Shown here in pieces: positions 37,731 to 45,789 of a DNA stretch of 47,083 bases. Position numbers and translations under genes: made by a program. Source of the DNA: Rubrivivax sp. (GTDB lineage Bacteria; Pseudomonadota; Gammaproteobacteria; Burkholderiales; Burkholderiaceae_C); contig JALHOU010000012.1 in the NCBI GenBank assembly GCA_022842825.1, positions 1 to 47,083 on the forward strand. The letters are read 5' to 3'. The notes beneath the pieces are model-generated. The model was not told where the DNA came from. It did not search any database and saw only the letters and a program-made list of their open reading frames with translations. Each line of letters starts with the position of its first letter. The stretch's first letter is position 1.

Positions 37731-39215
37731 TCAGTGGATCCGCTTCACCGTCACCGGCCCGCCCATGTGACCGAACACGCCCTGGCCGACCAGCATTCGA
37801 TCGCTGTCCGCCGGCATGACGCCAGGGTTGGCAGCGACCGCCAGCGTCTTCCGGTCCTGGCGGATCCGGATCTCCGTCGGCGAAATGTCGAATTGCAGCG
37901 TGACGACGGCGGCCGACTTCAGGTGGCCCGTGGCGCAGCCCGGTTGATGCAGACGCCAAACACTGCCGTACTCCGCAACCTGGTTGACAGTGAGGAACTC
38001 CGGCGCCGGAATGAACTTGTGCCAACCGCGCAGGTTCGAGGTCGTCAGGTAAAGGCTGTCGCCGTGCGGAGTCAGCGACGTGATGCGTTGCCCCAGAAAC
38101 GCGGCGTCGAGATCCGGCAGGGGGTTGTTGATGTACGGGACCGCCGGCGCTGCCGCAGCCGGGTGACTGAAAGCACGACCGGCACGGTGCCAAGCGCCGT
38201 CAGCCTGCGAACGCATCCACAGATCCCCGCGCGGCCAGTACCCGACATAGAGATTGCCGCAGTACAACGCCATCGACTGCGCCTCGGCGTTCGCGGTCAC
38301 ATCGTCGTCGGGCAGCATCGGCTCATCGTCGTGCGGGAGCACAGCGTCGCCATCGAATTCGTAGATCCTGCCTCCGGGCCAGCGCCCCAGCAACGTGCGG
38401 CTGCCAAAGCGCGCCGACGAGTAGAACTGGAAGCCCGTTGGCGCCATCAGGATGGGAAGAAGGGAGGCGTCGACGGGACAGGCCAACCGGTGACCCTGCA
38501 GCACGGCGCGGCACCAGCCTCGGCCAGCGCGGTGAATGAGGACATCGCCCCAGTTGGTGGCGACAAGCACTCGACCGTTCGCCTCGGCGAACACGTAGGG
38601 GAACGTCTGCGCGTGGATCGCGATGCGGTCACAAGCGGCCGCATGCCCTCCCGCCGGGCACGCCAGGATCTCGTCCCCCTCATGCCGGTACTCCAGCGCG
38701 CCGACCGTGAACACGCCACAAAGAGTGGCCATGGACTGCGACAACGGCTGCCAGGGATTCGCCTTCTCGAACTCTGCTTCAGGCCGAGCGAGATAGCTTC
38801 GTTCATTGCCCAAGTCCCGGACGTGCAGCAGGCCGTCGCGTGCAAACGCGTAGGCCGTTCGCATCAGGGGATCGGGCTTGGATATGGGCTGCCATGACAC
38901 AGATCCCGCCTCCCCGACAACGTAGAAGTGCACTTCGCCTAACTGACTCCCGCAGTAGGTGTTCCACGTGCTCGGCAACCCTGCCGCCAATCGAACGCGT
39001 CCTTCCGCATCGGTCAAGGTGAACAGCGTACCGCCACGGGCCTTCGCTGCGGCCGGTCCGGTGAAAGTGACTTCGTACCGCTGCGTATCCGGAGGTGGAT
39101 CGTCATCAGCCTCGCCCCCGCATCCCGCAATCACCAGGGCACCCAGCGACGCCAGAAGACCAAAGAAGACAACGCTGCGCGCAAGCCGAGTGCGCGGTGC
39201 TTGGGGATCGAACAT
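37731..39215 (-). CDS. Second large lipoprotein, unknown, beta-propeller-like
   Basis: 494 residues from the ATG at 39215; another ATG at 39248 would add 11. A signal peptide ends in a lipobox (ALVIAGC, Cys near 32), followed by an acidic, Pro-rich tether. The mature part has repeated strand-turn segments with Gly/Trp/Tyr (LLHVRDLGNERSYLA, GRVLVATNWGDVLIHRAG, LYCGNLYVGYWPRGDLWMR, DSLYLTTSNLRGWHKF) and several Cys residues. Repeated blade-like units suggest a beta-propeller that binds or senses glycan. No named family is recognised. It stands apart with gaps of 226 bp (to the GT-C gene) and 217 bp (from the amidotransferase gene), so it may have its own promoter. Confidence 0.82.
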   Translation of the reverse strand: MFDPQAPRTRLARSVVFFGLLASLGALVIAGCGGEADDDPPPDTQRYEVTFTGPAAAKARGGTLFTLTDAEGRVRLAAGLPSTWNTYCGSQLGEVHFYVVGEAGSVSWQPISKPDPLMRTAYAFARDGLLHVRDLGNERSYLARPEAEFEKANPWQPLSQSMATLCGVFTVGALEYRHEGDEILACPAGGHAAACDRIAIHAQTFPYVFAEANGRVLVATNWGDVLIHRAGRGWCRAVLQGHRLACPVDASLLPILMAPTGFQFYSSARFGSRTLLGRWPGGRIYEFDGDAVLPHDDEPMLPDDDVTANAEAQSMALYCGNLYVGYWPRGDLWMRSQADGAWHRAGRAFSHPAAAAPAVPYINNPLPDLDAAFLGQRITSLTPHGDSLYLTTSNLRGWHKFIPAPEFLTVNQVAEYGSVWRLHQPGCATGHLKSAAVVTLQFDISPTEIRIRQDRKTLAVAANPGVMPADSDRMLVGQGVFGHMGGPVTVKRIH

Positions 39216-39432
39216 GCCCGAGGAGATGGTGGCCGGTGGAGGGCCCATCGCACCTCAAGCCGCAAGCGCAGGCGACCAGGCCGCAGAGAATCGCGGCAGA
39301 CTGCGTCAACACGGGAAGGCGCGAAGGACCATCGCACCTTAGCGGCCGCCACCCGAGCGCGTGGCTGCAAAAAGACGGCGTTATGCCCGCTTCTCTTGCA
39401 CCGCTGAAGACGACGGCTTTCGCCGCCAAGAA

Positions 39433-41511
39433 TCACCGATGCAGGCCAAGGGAGTCGAGTTCATTGACCCGCCGCACCACCGTGTTGAAGTCCAGCCCGA
39501 TCGTCTCCAGGTACCAGCGCAGCGTCTGCACGCGCGGCCGGTTCTCGACCACGACGGCCTCCATGGCCTTCTCGCGCGTGATGTGGCCTTCGCGGATCTG
39601 GTTGCTGCGGAAGGTGTCGAACTCCGTGAAGCCGCGCGCCGTCATGTAGATATAGTTGTAGAAGGGTGCCGTGCCGTCGCCGATGCGCCACGTGCTGGGG
39701 GAGTCGGGCGCCAGTTCCCAGTCGTACTCCTTGAGCAGGCAAGCATTGACCTCGTCCTCGTTCCAGATGAAGTGGTCGAAGATGAAGTAGAAGTTCCGCC
39801 GCGGCTCGATGTAGTAGGCCGTGAACGCACCGAAGGTGTCCCGCAGAGAACTGTTGAGGTACCCGGGATTGCGCAGGAAGTGCAGGCCGTAGTAGGCGGC
39901 CAGCCGGGCCTTCCGCCCTAACGAGAGGTAGTCCACGCGCTTCTTGCCGAAGTCGGGCGCCACGCCGCAGAAGCCGGACTTGAAGTCGGTGTTCTCCAGT
40001 GGGTTCGCGCACCACAGGTCGAGCGCGATGCCAGTCTGGCGCTTGAGTTGGTTGACGACGCGGAAGAAGTGCTTGTCACCGGCCATGAAAAGCGGCACGA
40101 GCCCCAGATCAGGCTTCTTCAGCCACGCCGCCACGTTCATGCGGATGTTGTTGCGCTTCTCGGCGATGTCGGCCGACACGAGGATGTTCTGGATGCCCAG
40201 TTGCCCGCAGATGCGCGCGACGTTGCGACGCGCCAGGTCGGTGACCATGCCCCAGTCGTAGGTGAAGGTCACCGGCTTAAGGCCGAACTCCTTCTTGATG
40301 AGGTGCAGTCCATAGCTCGAGTCGCGGCCACCGCTGAAGGCCACCAGCACATCCGGCTCTTCGCCAGCCCGCCGGTACCTTTCGAGCGAGCGGATGAACT
40401 CCCGCTTCGTCTCCACAGGGTGCATGTGGGCGTAGCGAGGCCGATAGCTGGCGCAGTAGTTGCACACGCCGGCTGCGTCGAACTCGATGAACGGAAACGT
40501 CTCCGGCAGGATGCAGCGAGTGCATCGCCGCATGGTGCGCATCCGAGACTCGTTGTAGCGAAGCAGAGACTCGTCGGCTGTCCGGCAGAGGACAGCCGGC
40601 GCGCGAACGGAGCCGCTGACGGCGTCATGGTGCACCGTCGGCTGGCGCTGCAGCCGCGTGAAGATGCCGTCAGCCTGGTTCTCGTAGGCAGCGTGCCCCT
40701 GGCTCGCCGCAGGCCCGGCGTGGCCGTTGACATGCCTGAGCTCGAAGCGCTGCAGGCCTTCGCGGACGAGCAGATCCATCGTCAGGCCATGCCCCGGCAA
40801 GAGCCACTGTATGGCCGGCGCACCCATGGTCTCGCGCGTGGCCGTCTCCAGGATATAGCGCTCCGAGGCGAAGACGACATAGCCTTCGTCCAGCCGGTCG
40901 CAGTAGTAGAGGTCGCCGGTGTTGGTGGCCAACGTCACGCTGGCGGCGGCATCGTGCACCCAGGCCACTGAGGCCGCGCCCTTCAGCTGCTCGAACATCG
41001 AGCGGGTGGCGCTGGCCGCCCCGGCTCCGCGCGCCTGCTCAGCGTCGACCAGTGCAGCCATCACCTCCGTGTCCACTTCGGCTAGACGATGCAACTGCGG
41101 GTGAGTCTTCCACAAGGCATCGACGTTCACACAGATGCCGTTGTGGATCATCGAGACCTGGCCCGAGCGCACCGGCTGGTTGTTCTGCGGCATTTCTGCC
41201 GTGCCGTTGGTGACGAGGCGGGAGTGGGCCAGCACCGCGGTGGCCTGGGCGACCTTGCCATTGGCCCCCAGCGCCTCGCGCAAGGGCCCCGACAGCAGCG
41301 CGCCGTAGTCCGGCGAGGCGAGCAGCTCGGTCGCGCGCTGCGCCCCCTTGAGGGTCCAGGCCTGGCCGGCCTCGGGCAGGTAGACATGCAGCCCGGCGCT
41401 CTCCTTGCCGCGGCTCTCGGAGAGCTCGTACAGGCTGGCCAGCAGCGCACGCGCGCGCTCGGCGCCGAGGGTCGCGTCCTTGCGCATCAGGATGCCGAAG
41501 ATGCCGCACAT
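39433..41511 (-). CDS. Glutaminase (class II) fused to N-acetyl-sugar amidotransferase (WbpG/PseA-like)
   Basis: 692 residues. Residues 1-245 form an Ntn-type class II glutamine amidotransferase domain: nucleophile C2 (MCGIFGI), R98 (HSRLVTNGTAEMPQNNQPV), N124-G125 (IHNG) and D147 (EVDTEVM), all as in GlmS. A linker follows. Residues 325-692 match WbpG/PseA-type N-acetyl-sugar amidotransferases: a Cys4 probable zinc site (C330, C333, C350, C353) and the ATP-pyrophosphatase loop FSGGRDSS (392-399). WbpG normally takes ammonia from separate HisH/HisF-like partners; none is present, and the fused domain could replace them. Predicted role: turning an acetamido group into acetamidino on a uronic-acid sugar. 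It is 19 bp after wzx. Confidence 0.88.
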   Translation of the reverse strand: MCGIFGILMRKDATLGAERARALLASLYELSESRGKESAGLHVYLPEAGQAWTLKGAQRATELLASPDYGALLSGPLREALGANGKVAQATAVLAHSRLVTNGTAEMPQNNQPVRSGQVSMIHNGICVNVDALWKTHPQLHRLAEVDTEVMAALVDAEQARGAGAASATRSMFEQLKGAASVAWVHDAAASVTLATNTGDLYYCDRLDEGYVVFASERYILETATRETMGAPAIQWLLPGHGLTMDLLVREGLQRFELRHVNGHAGPAASQGHAAYENQADGIFTRLQRQPTVHHDAVSGSVRAPAVLCRTADESLLRYNESRMRTMRRCTRCILPETFPFIEFDAAGVCNYCASYRPRYAHMHPVETKREFIRSLERYRRAGEEPDVLVAFSGGRDSSYGLHLIKKEFGLKPVTFTYDWGMVTDLARRNVARICGQLGIQNILVSADIAEKRNNIRMNVAAWLKKPDLGLVPLFMAGDKHFFRVVNQLKRQTGIALDLWCANPLENTDFKSGFCGVAPDFGKKRVDYLSLGRKARLAAYYGLHFLRNPGYLNSSLRDTFGAFTAYYIEPRRNFYFIFDHFIWNEDEVNACLLKEYDWELAPDSPSTWRIGDGTAPFYNYIYMTARGFTEFDTFRSNQIREGHITREKAMEAVVVENRPRVQTLRWYLETIGLDFNTVVRRVNELDSLGLHR

Positions 41512-41530
41512 GGTGTTCTGTCGATGGAGT

Positions 41531-42841
41531 TCAGGTACGAAAACGATTGGCCAGCAGGTTCCAGCCGACGATGCGCCGGCTGAACACCAGCAGCGCGGCG
41601 ATACCCGCGATGTAGCTCACAGCGGTGCCGCACGCGGCACCGGCGATGCCGAGGGTGGGCAGGAGGAGGATCGCGATCAAGACATTGAAGCTGACCGTGA
41701 TCACCTGCTGCAGGGTCTGGTATCCGGGGTTCCCGCTCACCATGAGCAGGTTGTCAAAGGGGACGAAGGTGGAGGCGACCACGAGGCCGGACATGAGCAC
41801 CACCAGCGACACCATGCCCTCGTGCAGGCCCTTGTGCGGCACGACGAAGTTCGCCAAAGCCCACAGCGCGACGACCGCGATCAGTGCCATCGCCACCGTG
41901 GCGGGGAGCACGAATCGGGCCGACTGCCGCCGCAGGCTGATCGCCTGCGCATGGTCGCCGTCGCGCAGCGCGCCTACCAGCACGGGGTTGAAGTTCAACC
42001 TCACCATGGCCAGCACGTGGTAGGCACCATCGACCATCATGGCCGCGAAACTGTAGATGCCAACCTCGCGATCGGGCAGGAAGACGCCGATCAGCAGGAC
42101 GTCGATACGCGAGTTGAACTCCGCAAACATGCCGGCGGCAAGCCCCTTGGAACCGAAACGCAGGTGCTTGACCAGCCACTCGCGATCGAACTTCAGGTGG
42201 CGCGCCAGGCCGTGCCGGGCCAGGTAGGCCATCGAGCCCAGCGCCGTGGCGGTCTCCGCCACCAGGAAGGCCAGTGTCGCCATCTCGATCGGCAGCGCGC
42301 TCGCCGCGACACCGCACACGACGACCATCACGACCAGATAGCGCAGCCCTTGCAGAATGGAGAACGCGCGCATGCGCCGCAGCCCGTTGAGGTACGCGAG
42401 CAGGACCTTGTTGAGCGAGAACAGAAGCAGACCGGCGGCTGACCACGCGATGGCGCGCCCGGTCACGACACTGTCGAACAAGGATCCCAGCCAAGGCGCC
42501 ACCAGGCCGACAATCACGGCGGCCACGGCGCCGAGAACCAGTGCACACGTCGCCGCCGTGAAGAACATGCGGCCCCGTACCTGCTCGTCGGCATCGTGCA
42601 GCGCCGCGTGCCGCAGCACGGAGTAGTGCAATCCGAGTGTCGCCAGCTGCGAGGCGATGATGTAGACAGCATAGGCTTGGTTGAACACACCCAGTGCGGC
42701 GGCATCGCGCATGCCGGCAACGACCAGGTTGATGACCATGCCGCTGATGGCCAGCACGACGAAGCTGCCCAGCGTCCACGCAATGTCGCGCGTGAGCTTG
42801 TGGGATCGCCAGCGGTCCGCCAGCCGTGTCAGCAGCGACAT
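41531..42841 (-). CDS. wzx: Wzx-type lipid-linked oligosaccharide flippase
   Basis: 436 residues with 12 or so hydrophobic helices and the MOP/PST-family layout. The N-terminal TLGSFVVLAISGMVINLVV and internal RIDVLLIGVFLPDREVGIYS (the common D-x-x-x-I-G-x-F element) are recognisable. It should move the undecaprenyl-linked repeat unit across the inner membrane for the Wzy-like polymerase. It lies 13 bp after the GT2 gene and 19 bp before the amidotransferase fusion, so it is clearly operonic. Substrate specificity cannot be read from sequence. Confidence 0.88.
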   Translation of the reverse strand: MSLLTRLADRWRSHKLTRDIAWTLGSFVVLAISGMVINLVVAGMRDAAALGVFNQAYAVYIIASQLATLGLHYSVLRHAALHDADEQVRGRMFFTAATCALVLGAVAAVIVGLVAPWLGSLFDSVVTGRAIAWSAAGLLLFSLNKVLLAYLNGLRRMRAFSILQGLRYLVVMVVVCGVAASALPIEMATLAFLVAETATALGSMAYLARHGLARHLKFDREWLVKHLRFGSKGLAAGMFAEFNSRIDVLLIGVFLPDREVGIYSFAAMMVDGAYHVLAMVRLNFNPVLVGALRDGDHAQAISLRRQSARFVLPATVAMALIAVVALWALANFVVPHKGLHEGMVSLVVLMSGLVVASTFVPFDNLLMVSGNPGYQTLQQVITVSFNVLIAILLLPTLGIAGAACGTAVSYIAGIAALLVFSRRIVGWNLLANRFRT

Positions 42842-42854
42842 GAGCGCCCGCCCT

Positions 42855-43850
42855 TCAGGCGGCCGGGATGCGCCGGCGAACGTCGCGGTGCCTGAGCGGC
42901 GGGTTCAGATGCTTGTTCTCCTCGTAGTCGAACCACATCGCGAAGAACAGCGAGTTGAAGCCGAGCGAGAAGGTGAAGATCCAGCTCAGGAAGGAGATCT
43001 CCGGCACCGCCCCCTGCCCGAACCATAGCACCACCATGCGCAGGAAGAAGAGCGCACTGAGCAGCAGGCTGAAGAAGCCGAACGCGTAGAAGAACACCAG
43101 CGGATGAAAGTTGCGGATGATGTACTTCTCCTTCAACCGCCAGAAGAACAGCCGCACCAGGAGCGAACCGATCGTGAAGACCACCTTGCGCACCCGGATA
43201 CCGGACTTCTCGCCGACGTTGTAGACGGGCTCGATCGGCACGTCGACCACGCGCATGCCGGCGACATTCAGCTTGACCAGCAGGTCGTTGGGCTGTCCGT
43301 AGCGCTTGTACATCTTGTCCCAGTCAATCGCCTTGAGCGCCACGCGGTTAATCGCCGTGTAGCCCGTCTGCGAGTCGGCCACGTGCCAGTAGCCCGACGC
43401 AATCTTGGTGAACAGCGACAGCGCCGAGTTCCCGAAGAAGCGAATCTTCGGAATCTTCCGGAAGGCCTCGCCCGTGACCAGGCGGTTGCCCTTGGTGTAG
43501 TCGGCCTCGTCGTCGATGACCGGGTCGAGGATGGCGGGCAGGTCGGCCGGGTCCATCTGTCCGTCGCCAGCCATCACGACCGCCACGTCGTAGTCGTTGT
43601 CGCGTGCGTAGCGGTAGCCGCTGGCGATCGCTCCGCCCACGCCCTGGTTCACCTCGTGGTCGATGAGATGAACCATGCCGGAAGCGTGACGCGGATGGCT
43701 GCGCACGACCTCCGCAGTGCGATCGCGGCTCTTGTCATTGACGATGACGATCGTGTCGATGAAGTCGGGCATCGTTTCGATGACCCGAGTGATCTGCGTC
43801 TCTTCGTTGTACGCCGGCACGACGACAGCGATGCGTTGGTTTCTGTACAT
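42855..43850 (-). CDS. GT2 glycosyltransferase, polyprenyl-phosphate sugar synthase-like
   Basis: 331 residues from the ATG at 43850, preceded by GGAA at good spacing; a TTG at 43877 is less likely. The GT-A domain shows VVVPAYNEE, IVIVNDKSRD and AGDGQMDPADL, the last holding the metal-binding acidic motif, plus a QTGYTAINR acceptor-loop motif. Two hydrophobic helices follow near 240-320. This resembles dolichol/undecaprenyl-phosphate mannose or glucose synthases (DPM1/GtrB-like) more than chain-elongating GT2 enzymes. It may make an undecaprenyl-phosphate sugar for the GT-C enzyme, or add a sugar to the repeat unit. It lies in the wbpE-wbpB-wbpD-GT2-wzx run. Confidence 0.85.
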   Translation of the reverse strand: MYRNQRIAVVVPAYNEETQITRVIETMPDFIDTIVIVNDKSRDRTAEVVRSHPRHASGMVHLIDHEVNQGVGGAIASGYRYARDNDYDVAVVMAGDGQMDPADLPAILDPVIDDEADYTKGNRLVTGEAFRKIPKIRFFGNSALSLFTKIASGYWHVADSQTGYTAINRVALKAIDWDKMYKRYGQPNDLLVKLNVAGMRVVDVPIEPVYNVGEKSGIRVRKVVFTIGSLLVRLFFWRLKEKYIIRNFHPLVFFYAFGFFSLLLSALFFLRMVVLWFGQGAVPEISFLSWIFTFSLGFNSLFFAMWFDYEENKHLNPPLRHRDVRRRIPAA

Positions 43851-43925
43851 ACGCAGTTTCCGGTGGAACTGATTCAAAGGGGCGACAACCGCCCGCGGAC
43901 GCGCCGTCAGGTGGAAGACGCGTCC

Positions 43926-44510
43926 CTAGCCGAGCAGCATTTCGAGCTGGCGCCCGCGCAGGCGATAGCGATCTCCGGTGTGCGGACAGGTCGCTTCGGC
44001 CTCACCTTCCAACGGCAATGGCAGCCGCTCGCCGAACCGGCTCATCCAACCCGCATGGCGCGCAGGCACTCCGAGCATCAGCGCGAAGGCCGGCACGTCC
44101 CGGTTGACCACTGCGCCCGCGCCGACGAACGCGTACTCGCCAACAGTGATGCCGCAGACGATGGTGCAGTTGGCCCCTAGCGTGGCTCCACGCTTGACCT
44201 GCGTATGCCGGTACTCGTCCTTGCGAGCCACGGCCGAACGCGGGTTGTAGACGTTCGTGAACACCATGCTGGGGCCGCAGAACACGTCGTCTTCCAGCGT
44301 CACGGCGTCGTAGATCGAAACGTTGTTCTGAACCTTGACGTTGTCGCCGATGGTCACGTCATTGCCGACGAAGACGTTCTGCCCGAAAGAACAGCCCCGG
44401 CCGACCCGCGCTTTCGCGCAGATATGGACGAAGTGCCACACCCTGCAGCCTTCACCAAGTTGCGCGCCCTCGTCGACGACGGCGCTCGCGTGGATCGTGG
44501 TGGCGGTCAT
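43926..44510 (-). CDS. wbpD: UDP-3-amino-uronate N-acetyltransferase (WbpD/WlbB-like)
   Basis: 194 residues, a left-handed beta-helix acyltransferase: hexapeptide turns throughout, with [27 protein letters not shown] and [20 protein letters not shown]. The loop [11 protein letters not shown] is characteristic of WbpD/WlbB, and the end has a short Cys-containing tail ([13 protein letters not shown]). It acetylates the 3-amino group of UDP-GlcNAc3NA to give UDP-2,3-diacetamido-2,3-dideoxy-glucuronic acid. It lies 17 bp after the WbpB-like dehydrogenase gene, matching the pathway. Confidence 0.9.
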   Translation of the reverse strand: MTATTIHASAVVDEGAQLGEGCRVWHFVHICAKARVGRGCSFGQNVFVGNDVTIGDNVKVQNNVSIYDAVTLEDDVFCGPSMVFTNVYNPRSAVARKDEYRHTQVKRGATLGANCTIVCGITVGEYAFVGAGAVVNRDVPAFALMLGVPARHAGWMSRFGERLPLPLEGEAEATCPHTGDRYRLRGRQLEMLLG

Positions 44511-44527
44511 CGCGGCAGAGCAGGCGC

Positions 44528-45640
44528 TCAGTAGGCCAGCGGCAGGTTGATGCGCTTGCCGTCGCGCGCCGACAGGTACATCGCGATCAGGAGCTCCAGC
44601 GACTTCAGGCCTTCGCGGCCATCGGTCTCGGGCACCGCCTCACCTCGCATGACGCGGATCACGTTGTCGTAGTACAGCGGATGGCCGAAGCCATACACCG
44701 AGGTGGTCTGATAGCTCGCGTCGCCGATTTCGGCGTCGAGTTCGTGCGGCGCGTCGAACTCCCAGTGCTTGATCTCGTTCACGGCCACACCGCCCACCCG
44801 CACGGAACCGCGCTCCCCGAGAATCGTGACAGATCCCTCCAAGTTCTTCGGATAGGTGAGCATCGTCACGTTGATGCTACCCATGGCGCCGTTGCGCCAT
44901 TTCAGAGCCGCAACGCCGGTGTCCTCGACCTCGATGTTGCGGGCCAGCGTGCCGGTGTAGGCCATCACGCTCTCCACCGGACCAATGAGCCAGTCGAGCA
45001 GATCGACGTAGTGGCTGGCCTGGTTCATGAACGCGCCGCCATCGAACTCCCAGGTGCCGCGCCACGCCGCGCTGTCGTAATACGACTGCGGCCGCGTCCA
45101 GAAGACGTTCACGTTGACCATGTAGATGCGCCCGAACCGACTGAGATCCATGCAGCGCTTGAGCAATTGCAGAGTGCGGTTGCGGCGGTTCTGCTTGACA
45201 ACGAAGAGCCGGACACCCGCCTCGTCGCATGCGCGCACCATGCTCAGGCCGTCGGCCCAGCGCGTGGCCATCGGCTTCTCAGTCATGACGTCAACACCTG
45301 CGGCGGCGACCTCGGACGCTTGCTGCGCGTGAAGCCCGCTGGGAGTCGTCAGCACGACGCAGTCGGCCTTCACTCCCTCGAGCAGCGCTGGCAGGCTTGC
45401 GAAGCCGCGCGCACCCGTTCGCTTGACCGCGTCGGTCAACGCCGCGGGATCGTTGTCGCAAACGCCGACAAGCTCTGCTCTCTCGCCGTGCCGGACGATG
45501 GACTCGAAGTGATTGGCCGCAATGCGGCCGCAGCCGACGAGCGCAAAGCGAACCTTGCGGTCTTGGATGGGCGGGCGATGTGGATGCACTGGTGGATTCC
45601 CGGCACGCGGCCCCGATCGGGCCAAGCCGCGACTGGACAT
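44528..45640 (-). CDS. wbpB: Gfo/Idh/MocA dehydrogenase (WbpB/WlbA-like)
   Basis: NAD-dependent 3-dehydrogenase acting on UDP-GlcNAc-uronic acid, first of the WbpB-WbpE pair. The nucleotide-binding [16 protein letters not shown] (from residue 30) is followed by EKP (E121-P123) and, later, [20 protein letters not shown] with the active-site region. The start is unclear: the ATG at 45640 gives 370 residues but no Shine-Dalgarno, while a GTG at 45589 has GGGA upstream and gives the usual short N-terminus. It is 149 bp after the aminotransferase gene, with a strong hairpin in that gap. Confidence 0.9.
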   Translation of the reverse strand: MSSRGLARSGPRAGNPPVHPHRPPIQDRKVRFALVGCGRIAANHFESIVRHGERAELVGVCDNDPAALTDAVKRTGARGFASLPALLEGVKADCVVLTTPSGLHAQQASEVAAAGVDVMTEKPMATRWADGLSMVRACDEAGVRLFVVKQNRRNRTLQLLKRCMDLSRFGRIYMVNVNVFWTRPQSYYDSAAWRGTWEFDGGAFMNQASHYVDLLDWLIGPVESVMAYTGTLARNIEVEDTGVAALKWRNGAMGSINVTMLTYPKNLEGSVTILGERGSVRVGGVAVNEIKHWEFDAPHELDAEIGDASYQTTSVYGFGHPLYYDNVIRVMRGEAVPETDGREGLKSLELLIAMYLSARDGKRINLPLAY

Positions 45641-45709
45641 GCGGCGGTGTTGGCTGATTCAACGCAGGCAAAGCCCCATTGGAGCAGCTCGCCTCGACTC
45701 GGTCGGCCG

Positions 45710-45740
45710 AGCCCGGGGCCGGCGACGCCGGCCCCGGGCT
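45710..45740 (-). repeat. Long GC-rich inverted repeat between wbpE and wbpB
   Basis: Perfect 14-bp arms (AGCCCGGGGCCGGC at 45710-45723, complement at 45727-45740) around a 3-base loop (GAC). On the minus strand, the direction of transcription, no T run follows, so a classical terminator is not supported. It could act as a partial terminator or an mRNA-stabilising or processing hairpin that uncouples the aminotransferase from the downstream genes. Confidence 0.6.
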
Positions 45741-45789
45741 TCAAGGTCAACTGGGTATTCTATTGTGGGACGGCTCGGCTCGGCGTTGG

